This document shows positions 1-5,042 of a stretch of 6,002 nt of DNA, piece after piece. The notes below the pieces were generated by a model. That model was not told the DNA's origin and searched no databases. It saw only the letters and a program-made list of their open reading frames with translations. The stretch spans positions 2,401 to 8,402 of the forward strand of contig JADFZP010000121.1 of assembly GCA_015232485.1 (NCBI GenBank), given 5' to 3'. Position numbers and translations under genes: made by a program. Numbering within the stretch: the first letter of the stretch is position 1; each line of letters opens with the position of its first letter. Source of the DNA: Alphaproteobacteria bacterium (GTDB lineage: Bacteria > Pseudomonadota > Alphaproteobacteria > Rhodospirillales > Magnetospirillaceae).

Positions 1-98
1 TCGGGCCTAGGAGCGGCCGGCGTCGGATCACCACACCCGGCGCCGGTCACCTCCCAAATATAACGTTTTTTTTCGCCGGAGCAAATCCCCCGCCGCGC
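1..98. other. Short stretch with no assignable gene
   Basis: This segment follows the stop codon of the nuclease gene and reaches the left edge. It contains a run of eight T at 66-73 and a 10-bp palindrome (CCGGCGCCGG, 38-47). On the minus strand, positions 55-47 read GGGAGGTGA, which resembles a strong Shine-Dalgarno sequence, but the first usable start codons beyond it (GTG at 34 and at 31) are about 12 to 18 nt away. A gene starting near here and leaving the window leftwards is possible but not supported. No terminator-like stem precedes the T run. Confidence 0.4.
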
Positions 99-545
99 CT
101 ATTCGCACCAGGGTTGCCGATGCCCGCCATTATAAGGGCGCGCATGGCCGGCACGGATCATGGCGGTCGCCACGTCCTCGCCCTTCGGCGTCTCGACGCG
201 GGCGACCACGCGGCCCGCGTATTTGCCCCACACCACCTCGCGCAGGATCACCCGACCCTCGGGCAGCAGATGTTCCAAAAACGCGCGGGCCGCTTCGGCG
301 CGTCGGCGCTCGTCGTCGCAGCGGCCCTTCAACTCGGGCGTGTCGATGCCTTCCAGGCGGACCAGGGTTTCGATCTCCAGGCCCAGCCACACCTTCGCCT
401 TGACCCGCACCGTGTCGCCATCGGTGATGCTCAACACTTGGCCGACGATCGGTCCCGGCAAGGTGTCGGCGCCAATCGCCGGCAAGGCGACGACGGCCAG
501 GATCAGAAGCGGTGCAAGCCGTGCTTTGTTCAATGGAACATCCAC
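99..545 (-). CDS. Exported thermonuclease-like (SNase family) nuclease
   Basis: Predicted 148-residue nuclease of the staphylococcal nuclease family, which cleaves DNA and RNA phosphodiester bonds with calcium. An N-terminal signal peptide is visible (K7 and R9, hydrophobic 10-24, likely cut near residues 25-26), so it should act in the periplasm or outside the cell. All residues matching the known active site are present: DGDT at 42-45 (D44 matches D21 of the staphylococcal enzyme), RLEGIDTPE at 63-71 (R63, D68 and E71 match R35, D40 and E43), and GKYAGR at 107-112 (R112 matches R87). C76 and C147 could form a disulfide; that is inference. Only the single SNase domain is present. The start is uncertain: the frame closes upstream at a TAA, and the first start codon is GTG at 545 with no good ribosome binding site; TTG at codon 5 is the alternative. 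A well-placed ATG at 567 lies in another frame. The 124-bp gap and a candidate promoter suggest separate transcription from the dehydrogenase gene. Confidence 0.88.
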   Translation of the reverse strand: MDVPLNKARLAPLLILAVVALPAIGADTLPGPIVGQVLSITDGDTVRVKAKVWLGLEIETLVRLEGIDTPELKGRCDDERRRAEAARAFLEHLLPEGRVILREVVWGKYAGRVVARVETPKGEDVATAMIRAGHARPYNGGHRQPWCE

Positions 546-564
546 TACGACGGGAGTGGCGCGA

Positions 565-577
565 CATGGGCGCCCTT
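565..577 (-). promoter_or_regulatory. Shine-Dalgarno AAGGG with ATG out of frame to the nuclease
   Basis: On the minus strand AAGGG (577-573) is followed, after five bases, by ATG (567-565). This is the best initiation signal upstream of the nuclease, but the ATG is 22 nt before the GTG at 545 and so in a different frame. Read from this ATG, the frame runs through the nuclease gene as a low-complexity Arg-rich shadow with no recognisable domain. The signal may be a relic of the original start before a frameshift, a sequencing error, or simply the site that loads ribosomes near the GTG. Confidence 0.45.
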
Positions 578-603
578 ATGGTTGGCCGAAGCCAACGCCA
601 TAA
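576..603 (-). promoter_or_regulatory. Leader stem-loop with TTCG tetraloop upstream of nuclease
   Basis: On the minus strand the sequence folds as TTATG, a two-base bulge GC, GTTGGC, loop TTCG, GCCAAC, CATAA. This gives six perfect pairs capped by a UUCG tetraloop plus five outer pairs. The last two bases of the right arm are also the first two of the AAGGG ribosome-binding sequence. The left arm begins about where transcription from the candidate promoter at 608-635 would start. It would therefore be a 5'-terminal hairpin, which could stabilise the message or limit ribosome access. There is no T run on either side, so it is not an intrinsic terminator. Confidence 0.5.
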
Positions 604-607
604 ACCT

Positions 608-635
608 ATCATAGCGGAATTTCGGAACACAACAA
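608..635 (-). promoter_or_regulatory. Candidate sigma70-type promoter for the nuclease gene
   Basis: On the minus strand TTGTTG (635-630) is separated by 16 bases from TATGAT (613-608), which matches five of six bases of the -10 consensus. The -35 match is only three of six. The predicted start is near 601-602, directly at the leader stem-loop. The A/T-rich stretch stands out from its GC-rich surroundings, which supports a real regulatory region. Confidence 0.45.
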
Positions 636-669
636 GAACTTCGCCCCTAGGGCAAAGGGCGGGCCGCGA

Positions 670-1887
670 TCAGCGTCCCTGCCAGGCGATGTGCCACACG
701 GTTTGGCCGGCGTCGTCGGCGACCAGCAGGGCGCCATCCTTGGCGAAGGCCAGTCCCACGGGCCGCCCCCAGACGCGGGCGCGATCGTCGCCGCGCAGCC
801 AAAAGCCCCCGGCGAACACGGTGTAGTCGCCTTCCGGCCGGCCGTCGCGGAAGGGCACCCGCACCACGGCGTAACCGACCGGCTCGCGGCTGTTCCAAGA
901 CCCGTGCAGCGCGACGAAGGCGTCGTCGCGCATCTCCTCGGGAAAGGCGCTGTTCGCGGCGAAGGTCAGGCCCAGCGGCGCCGAGTGGGCGCGGAACAGC
1001 AGGTCGGGCATCTTGCTGGCGGCGACCAGATCGGGCCGGCGGTCGGCGAAGCCGGGCTGCGGCCGGCCAAGCCAAGCGTAGGGCCAGCCGTAGAAATCCC
1101 CTTCGGTCAGCCGGGTCAGGTAGTCCGGCACCAACGAATCGCCCATGTTGTCGCGCTCGTTGACCACGGTCCACAACTCGGCCCCACCCGGTCGAAAGGC
1201 GATGCCGACCGGATTGCGCAGACCGGCGGCGAAGGTCCGCTGGCCGCTTCCGTCGATGCGGAATTCCTGCACCGTGGCGCGCGGCTCGGGCTCCTCGCGC
1301 AGATTGCCGCGCGACCCGATCGCCACATAGAAGCGATCGCCGTCCGGATGGATGGCCAGATTGCGGGTCCAGTGGCCGCTGCGATCGCCCAGCGCGCCGG
1401 GCCGGGTGACGGCGATTCGCGCCGATTGCCGCGTCTGGCCGGGTTGGCGCGGCAGCCGCCAGACGTGATCGAGATCGGCGACCCACAACGCGTCGCCATG
1501 CACGGCCAAGCCGTGCGGCATTCGGAAATCCTCGGCGAACACCGCGCGGAACTCGGCGCGGCCATCGCCGTCGGCGTCGCGCAGCAGGGTCACCCGGCCG
1601 GGCCGCGACTCGGCCAGGAAGACGTCGCCATCCGGCGCGACGGCCAGCCAGCGGGCGTGCTCCAACCCCTCCGCGAACAAGGTGACGCGGAAGCCCTCCG
1701 GCACCTGGGGCGCCACGCCCTCGGGGCGCGGCACCACCTGGGGCGGATTGCTGGCGCCCCGGCCTTGGCCGGGGTCGGGCAGCGTGGCGGGATCGACGTG
1801 GAACCGCTCACCCGGCGACGGCCCCCGCGCCGCCGCCGCGCAGGCGGAAAGGATCAGCAGGCAGGCGGCGGCGAGGGTTGGGCGCAT
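670..1887 (-). CDS. PQQ-dependent sugar/sorbosone dehydrogenase-family lipoprotein
   Basis: A 405-residue beta-propeller protein of the soluble glucose/sorbosone dehydrogenase family. Such enzymes oxidise sugars or aldehydes with pyrroloquinoline quinone in the periplasm; the substrate here is unknown. The N-terminus has a lipobox, LSAC at 13-16, so C16 should carry the lipid; the next residue is Ala, consistent with outer membrane sorting. Family motifs seen: GHWTRNL (171-177), whose H172 aligns with the catalytic His144 of Acinetobacter glucose dehydrogenase; GLRNPVG (222-228), whose R224 corresponds to the active-site Arg228; NERDN (243-247) followed by an EGDFYGWPY stretch; HSAPLG (301-306); HGSWNS (328-333). 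A DADGDG loop at 104-109 resembles a calcium site. The ATG directly follows the grpE TGA (TGAATG on the minus strand) with no clear ribosome binding site of its own, so translation is probably coupled to grpE. Family assignment is strong. True PQQ use is inferred, since many relatives are untested and no pqq genes lie here. Confidence 0.88.
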   Translation of the reverse strand: MRPTLAAACLLILSACAAAARGPSPGERFHVDPATLPDPGQGRGASNPPQVVPRPEGVAPQVPEGFRVTLFAEGLEHARWLAVAPDGDVFLAESRPGRVTLLRDADGDGRAEFRAVFAEDFRMPHGLAVHGDALWVADLDHVWRLPRQPGQTRQSARIAVTRPGALGDRSGHWTRNLAIHPDGDRFYVAIGSRGNLREEPEPRATVQEFRIDGSGQRTFAAGLRNPVGIAFRPGGAELWTVVNERDNMGDSLVPDYLTRLTEGDFYGWPYAWLGRPQPGFADRRPDLVAASKMPDLLFRAHSAPLGLTFAANSAFPEEMRDDAFVALHGSWNSREPVGYAVVRVPFRDGRPEGDYTVFAGGFWLRGDDRARVWGRPVGLAFAKDGALLVADDAGQTVWHIAWQGR

Positions 1888-2505
1888 TCAGACCGTCGTG
1901 TCGACCCTCTGTTCGCCTTCGCCGGGCTGGCCCTTGGGGCCGCCCCGCGACACCGCCACCATGGCGGCGCGCAACAGCCGGTCGTGGATAGTGTAGCCCT
2001 CGGCCATCACCATGACGACCGTGCCGGAAGGCTTGGTGGGATCCTCGACTTCCATCATGGCCTGATGGAGATTGGGATCGAATTTCTCGCCCAGCGCCTC
2101 GATCGGGCGGATGTTCTGCTTCTCGAAGGCGGCCTGCAACTCGCGCTCGGTCATCTCGACGCCGACCGCCAGGCCTTTGATCAGCTCGTTGGTCTCGCGC
2201 TCCTCGGCCGGCACGGCGGACAGCGCGCGGCGCAGATTGTCCGACACGCCCAGCATGTCGCGGGCGAAGCCGGCCACCGCGTAGCGGCCGCGGTCCTCGG
2301 CCTGCTGCTCCAGGCGGCGGCGGGTGTTTTCGGTTTCGGCCAGGGCGCGCAGAAGCTGGTCCTTGAGCTTCGCCGCCTCGGCTTCGAGCTGAGCGATCCG
2401 CTCGGCCGCCACGTCGGGGGCGGGGGCGGGCGTCTGTTCGGTGGCCGGCTGGGGGGCGGCGTCGGCGGCTTGGTCCTGCATCTGGTCCTTCTCTTCGTTC
2501 ATCAT
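1888..2505 (-). CDS. grpE: GrpE, nucleotide exchange factor of DnaK
   Basis: Cytoplasmic cochaperone of 205 residues, the usual length, that drives release of ADP from DnaK in the heat-shock folding cycle. It has an acidic, Ala/Pro/Gln-rich disordered start (1-33), a long heptad-patterned helix at about 34-75 that would form the dimeric coiled coil, and the C-terminal beta domain. The family signature runs from about residue 142 to 187: FDPNLHQAM (142-150), GTVVMVMAEGYTIHDR (161-176) and LLRAAMVAV (177-185). The start is one of two adjacent ATGs (2505 or 2502), three bases after the hrcA stop codon; GGA just upstream is a weak ribosome binding match, so coupling to hrcA is likely. dnaK and dnaJ are not in the window. 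The message probably begins at the hrcA promoter and continues into the dehydrogenase gene. Confidence 0.97.
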   Translation of the reverse strand: MMNEEKDQMQDQAADAAPQPATEQTPAPAPDVAAERIAQLEAEAAKLKDQLLRALAETENTRRRLEQQAEDRGRYAVAGFARDMLGVSDNLRRALSAVPAEERETNELIKGLAVGVEMTERELQAAFEKQNIRPIEALGEKFDPNLHQAMMEVEDPTKPSGTVVMVMAEGYTIHDRLLRAAMVAVSRGGPKGQPGEGEQRVDTTV

Positions 2506-2508
2506 TGA

Positions 2509-3561
2509 TTATCCGATCAGGCGCCCGATCATCCGCGCCGTGTAGTCGACCAGCGGAATGATGCGGGCATAGTTGAGGCGGGTCGGGCCGATCACGCCGA
2601 TCGCGCCGACGATGCGCTCGCGGCTGTCGTGATAGGGGGCGACGATCATCGAGCAGCCGGTCACCCCGAACAATTCGCTGTCGGCGCCGATGAAGATCTG
2701 CACGCCGTCGGCCCGATTGGTGAGGTCCAGCAGGCGGACCAGCATCTCCTTGGTTTCCAGCGCGTCGAACAGGGTGCGGATGCGTTCGATGTCGCCCAGC
2801 GCGGTGACGTCGTCCAGCAGATGCGACTGGCCGCGCACGATCAGCGAACCACCCTTGGCGCCACCGGCCCAGGTGGCCAGCCCGGCTTCGACCACGCGGG
2901 TGGCCAGCTCGTCAAGCTGCGAGCGGTTCTGCTCCAGTTCCTCGAGCACCCGGGCGCGGGTCTCGTCCAGGGTGTTGCCGCCCAGACGCTGGGTCAAATA
3001 ATTGGTCGCCTCGGTCAGGGCCGAGGGGGGAAGGCCGGCCGGCACCTCGATGACGCGATTCTCGACGACGCCGTCCTCGGTGACGATCACCACCAGGGCG
3101 CGGCCGGGGCCCAGATGCACGAATTCGACATGCTTCAGCGCCCGCTGGGTCTTGGGCGCCAGCACCAGGCCGGCGCAGCGCGCCAAGCCCGACAGGGCCG
3201 AGACAGCCTCCTCCAGCGCCTGCTCGACGCTTTTGCCGGCGGTGCGGCAGCGCTGCTCGATGCGGTCGCGTTCGTCGGCGGGCAGCTTGCCCAGTTCCAG
3301 CAGGCCGTTGACGAACAAACGCATGCCGGCCTCGGTGGGCAGGCGGCCGGCCGAGGTGTGGGGCGAGAACAGCAGCCCGGCCTCTTCCAGGTCGGCCATC
3401 ACGTTGCGGATGGTGGCGGGCGACAGGGACACGCTCAGCCGTCGCGACAGGGTGCGCGAGCCGATCGGCTCGCCCGTTTCCACATAGGCCTCGACGACTT
3501 GCCGGAAAATCTCACGCGAGCGTTCGTTCATCTCGCTGAGACCCGGGCCCTTGCTGCGCAT
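2509..3561 (-). CDS. hrcA: HrcA, heat-inducible transcription repressor
   Basis: A 350-residue repressor that in many bacteria binds the CIRCE operator upstream of groESL or dnaK and depends on GroEL for activity. From the chosen start it shows NERSREIF (12-19), GEPIGSRTLSR (30-40), a winged-helix region with SPATIRNVMADLEEAGL (47-63), then SPHTSAGRLPTEAGM (66-80), and a C-terminal effector region ending in GAIGVIGPTRLNYARI, the HrcA family signature. The frame stays open to a TTG at 3627, but that codon coincides with the -35 element of the best promoter, so the longer form is unlikely. Two ATGs lie at 3564 and 3561; AAGGGG abuts the first and gives better spacing to the second, so I use 3561. 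Length agrees with the family (about 345). The gene heads the unit hrcA-grpE-dehydrogenase and diverges from rph, an arrangement known in other alphaproteobacteria. Confidence 0.96.
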   Translation of the reverse strand: MRSKGPGLSEMNERSREIFRQVVEAYVETGEPIGSRTLSRRLSVSLSPATIRNVMADLEEAGLLFSPHTSAGRLPTEAGMRLFVNGLLELGKLPADERDRIEQRCRTAGKSVEQALEEAVSALSGLARCAGLVLAPKTQRALKHVEFVHLGPGRALVVIVTEDGVVENRVIEVPAGLPPSALTEATNYLTQRLGGNTLDETRARVLEELEQNRSQLDELATRVVEAGLATWAGGAKGGSLIVRGQSHLLDDVTALGDIERIRTLFDALETKEMLVRLLDLTNRADGVQIFIGADSELFGVTGCSMIVAPYHDSRERIVGAIGVIGPTRLNYARIIPLVDYTARMIGRLIG

Positions 3562-3564
3562 CAT

Positions 3565-3570
3565 CCCCTT
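3565..3570 (-). promoter_or_regulatory. Ribosome binding site deciding the hrcA start
   Basis: AAGGGG on the minus strand, immediately before ATG at 3564 and three bases before ATG at 3561. With AAGG as the core, the spacing to 3561 is five bases, which favours that codon. It is the only Shine-Dalgarno-like match in the short leader. Confidence 0.6.
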
Positions 3571-3583
3571 GAATTTCCGTTGT

Positions 3584-3596
3584 TCCGAAGGTCGGA
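3584..3596. repeat. Short inverted repeat at the hrcA transcription start
   Basis: TCCGA-AGG-TCGGA, a perfect 5-bp inverted repeat with a three-base spacer. It begins three bases after the -10 element of the hrcA promoter, so it covers the expected start site near 3592 and the first bases of the leader. It could be a small operator or a 5' hairpin. It does not resemble CIRCE, and so short a repeat can arise by chance. Confidence 0.35.
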
Positions 3597-3598
3597 TG

Positions 3599-3627
3599 AA
3601 TTTAGTGACCGCCCATCCACCCGTCAA
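3599..3627 (-). promoter_or_regulatory. Promoter of hrcA-grpE-dehydrogenase
   Basis: On the minus strand TTGACG (3627-3622, five of six -35 consensus bases), a 17-base spacer and TAAATT (3604-3599, four of six). The predicted start near 3592 gives a leader of about 30 nt to the hrcA ATG. The pattern fits the housekeeping sigma factor. The alphaproteobacterial heat-shock sigma factor RpoH also recognises a -35 containing TTG, so heat control cannot be excluded by eye. I see no CIRCE element (TTAGCACTC-N9-GAGTGCTAA) between 3562 and 3698. Confidence 0.65.
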
Positions 3628-3647
3628 TGCGCGGGGCTGGACGGGTG
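3618..3647. repeat. Inverted repeat between divergent hrcA and rph promoters
   Basis: CACCCGTC (3618-3625) and GACGGGTG (3640-3647) are perfect 8-bp arms separated by 14 bases. Read outwards on each strand, the arms give TTGACGGGTG towards hrcA and TGGACGGGTG towards rph, so each arm contains most of a -35 element. It may be an operator that acts on both promoters or a by-product of two similar promoters placed back to back. Confidence 0.45.
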
Positions 3648-3666
3648 ACGCGGCCCGGTTTACGGT
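3638..3666 (+). promoter_or_regulatory. Weak candidate promoter for rph-rdgB-hemW
   Basis: TGGACG (3638-3643, four of six), a 17-base spacer and TACGGT (3661-3666, three of six). The match is weak, but the position mirrors the hrcA promoter and gives a leader of about 26 nt before the rph ATG. I found no better candidate in the intergenic region. Confidence 0.28.
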
Positions 3667-3685
3667 CCCACCCGCGAAAAACCAA

Positions 3686-3693
3686 GAGAGGAA
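3686..3693 (+). promoter_or_regulatory. Ribosome binding site of rph
   Basis: GAGAGGAA, with its GAGG core ending seven bases before ATG at 3699. It selects this ATG over the in-frame upstream ATG at 3627, which would add 24 residues absent from the RNase PH family. Confidence 0.8.
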
Positions 3694-3698
3694 TTCCG

Positions 3699-4418
3699 AT
3701 GAGACCGTCCGGCCGCGCCTTCGATCAGCTTCGCTCCATCGAGCTGATCACCGGCTTCTCGAAATACGCCGAGGGTTCGTGCCTGGCGAAATTCGGCGAT
3801 ACGCACGTCCTGTGCTGCGCCACGGTCGAGGAAAAGGTGCCCTCGTTCCTGCGCAACACCGGCAAGGGCTGGGTCACCGCCGAATACGGCATGCTGCCCC
3901 GCTCGACCCACAGCCGCACCGACCGCGAGGCCGCCAAGGGCCGTCAAAGCGGCCGCACGCAGGAAATCCAGCGCCTGATCGGCCGCTCGCTGCGCTCGGT
4001 CACCCATCTGACGCAGATGGGCGAGATGCAAGTCAAGGTCGATTGCGACGTGTTGCAGGCCGATGGCGGCACCCGCACCGCCGCGATCACCGGCGCCTGG
4101 GTGGCGCTGCGCATGGCGTTCCAGCGCATGGTCGAGCGCGGCGTGCTCAAGGCGATCCCCCTGTCCGGCCAGGTCGCGGCGGTGTCGTGCGGCCTTTATT
4201 CCGGCGAGGCGGTGCTCGATCTCGACTATCCCGAGGATTCGAACTGCCAGGCCGACAGCAATTTCGTGCTGACCGGCGACGGCCAGATCGTCGAAATCCA
4301 GGGCACCGCCGAGGACAAGCCGTTCTCGACCGATCAGTTCCTGGAATTGCTGCGCCTCGCCCAGAAGGGCGTGACCGAACTGGCCGCCTTGCAGCGCGCC
4401 GCGCTGGGCATCGAGTGA
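3699..4418 (+). CDS. rph: Ribonuclease PH
   Basis: A 239-residue phosphate-dependent 3'-to-5' exoribonuclease that trims the 3' ends of tRNA precursors in the cytoplasm, usually as a hexameric ring. The protein is collinear with family members from the first residue: MRPSGR (1-6), GDTHVLCCATVEE (33-45), GWVTAEYGMLPRSTHSR (57-73), GRTQEIQRLIGR (85-96) with R86 at the known phosphate-binding position, CDVLQADGGTRTAAITGA (116-133) with R126, PEDSNCQAD (178-186) with the conserved acidic D180 and D186, and EIQGTAE (199-205). Length equals the family norm and no key residue is missing, so it should be active, unlike the truncated form known in E. coli K-12. Its TGA overlaps the rdgB ATG by one base (TGATG), which indicates translational coupling. 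Confidence 0.97.
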   Translation: MRPSGRAFDQLRSIELITGFSKYAEGSCLAKFGDTHVLCCATVEEKVPSFLRNTGKGWVTAEYGMLPRSTHSRTDREAAKGRQSGRTQEIQRLIGRSLRSVTHLTQMGEMQVKVDCDVLQADGGTRTAAITGAWVALRMAFQRMVERGVLKAIPLSGQVAAVSCGLYSGEAVLDLDYPEDSNCQADSNFVLTGDGQIVEIQGTAEDKPFSTDQFLELLRLAQKGVTELAALQRAALGIE

Positions 4419-5011
4419 TGCCGCGCTGGGCGGGGGGAAAGCTGGTGATCGCCAGCCACAACGCCGGCAAGGTCCGCGAGATCGGCGACCTTCTCGCCCC
4501 GTTTGGCGTCGAGGTCATTTCGGCCGCAGCGCTCGGGTTGGCCGAGCCGGATGAGACCGGGATGACCTTCGCCGACAACGCGCGGCTGAAGGCGCACGCC
4601 GCCGCCACCGCCTCGGGCTTGGCCGCGCTGGCCGACGATTCGGGGCTGGCGGTCAACGCGCTGGGCGGCCGGCCGGGCATCCACTCGGCGCGCGTCGCGG
4701 GACCGGATCGCGACTTCGCCATGGCGATGCGGACGATCGAGGACGAACTGGCCGGCCAGTCCGACCGCTCGGCCCGCTTCGTCTGCGCGCTGACCCTGGC
4801 CTGGCCCGATGGGCGCGAGGTCACCGTCGAGGGCCTCGTCGAGGGCGATCTGGTGTGGCCACCACGCGGAACCCGCGGCTTCGGCTACGACCCGGTGTTC
4901 GTGGCCAAGGGAGATTCGCGGACCTTCGCCGAGATCGACCCGGCCGAGAAGCACGCCATCAGCCACCGCGCCGACGCCTTCAAGAAATTGGTGGCGGCCT
5001 GCTTCGCTTGA
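4418..5011 (+). CDS. rdgB: RdgB/HAM1-type non-canonical purine NTP pyrophosphatase
   Basis: A 197-residue cytoplasmic house-cleaning enzyme that hydrolyses dITP, ITP and XTP to the monophosphate and pyrophosphate, keeping deaminated purines out of DNA and RNA. Its length equals that of E. coli RdgB. Motifs in order: ASHNAGKVREI (12-22) with the SHN..K substrate loop, DETGMTFADNARLKA (45-59), ADDSGLAV (72-79) with the acidic pair that includes the proposed catalytic Asp, GGRPGIHSAR (83-92), GFGYDPVF (154-161) and KHAISHR (178-184) for base recognition. The start overlaps the rph stop by one base, and the rph coding sequence supplies no strong Shine-Dalgarno sequence, so coupling is likely. Pairing with rph and hemW is a conserved alphaproteobacterial order. 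Confidence 0.97.
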   Translation: MPRWAGGKLVIASHNAGKVREIGDLLAPFGVEVISAAALGLAEPDETGMTFADNARLKAHAAATASGLAALADDSGLAVNALGGRPGIHSARVAGPDRDFAMAMRTIEDELAGQSDRSARFVCALTLAWPDGREVTVEGLVEGDLVWPPRGTRGFGYDPVFVAKGDSRTFAEIDPAEKHAISHRADAFKKLVAACFA

Positions 5012-5042
5012 CCTCGCGGCGGGCCGGGGCCACCTTGCGCCG

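Noticed and set aside
66..97. Stem (97-88 with 81-74, one bulge) next to the T8 tract as terminator of the nuclease gene
   Set aside because: Wrong polarity: on the minus strand the stem is followed by A8, and on the plus strand the T run comes before the stem, so no intrinsic terminator forms.
642..661. Possible terminator stem after the dehydrogenase gene (CGCCC/GGGCG)
   Set aside because: Only five pairs with a 10-base loop, and the bases following on the minus strand are mixed rather than a T run.
691..2508. 605-codon open frame on the plus strand, antisense to the dehydrogenase and grpE
   Set aside because: It is opposite two genes with clear family motifs. Its translation is rich in Gly, Ala, His, Arg and Gln with no domain, as expected for antisense frames in very GC-rich DNA.
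3562..3627. N-terminal extension of HrcA starting at TTG 3627
   Set aside because: It would place the start codon inside the -35 element and add 22 residues that HrcA proteins lack; the ATG pair at 3564/3561 has an AAGGGG site.
2629..3648. 339-codon open frame on the plus strand, antisense to hrcA
   Set aside because: Same composition-driven shadow; the opposite strand encodes a full-length HrcA with the complete family signature.
3551..4417. Upstream extension of the rdgB reading frame through rph
   Set aside because: The frame is open by composition only. RdgB homology begins right at the ATG at 4418, and the upstream part is an out-of-frame reading of rph.
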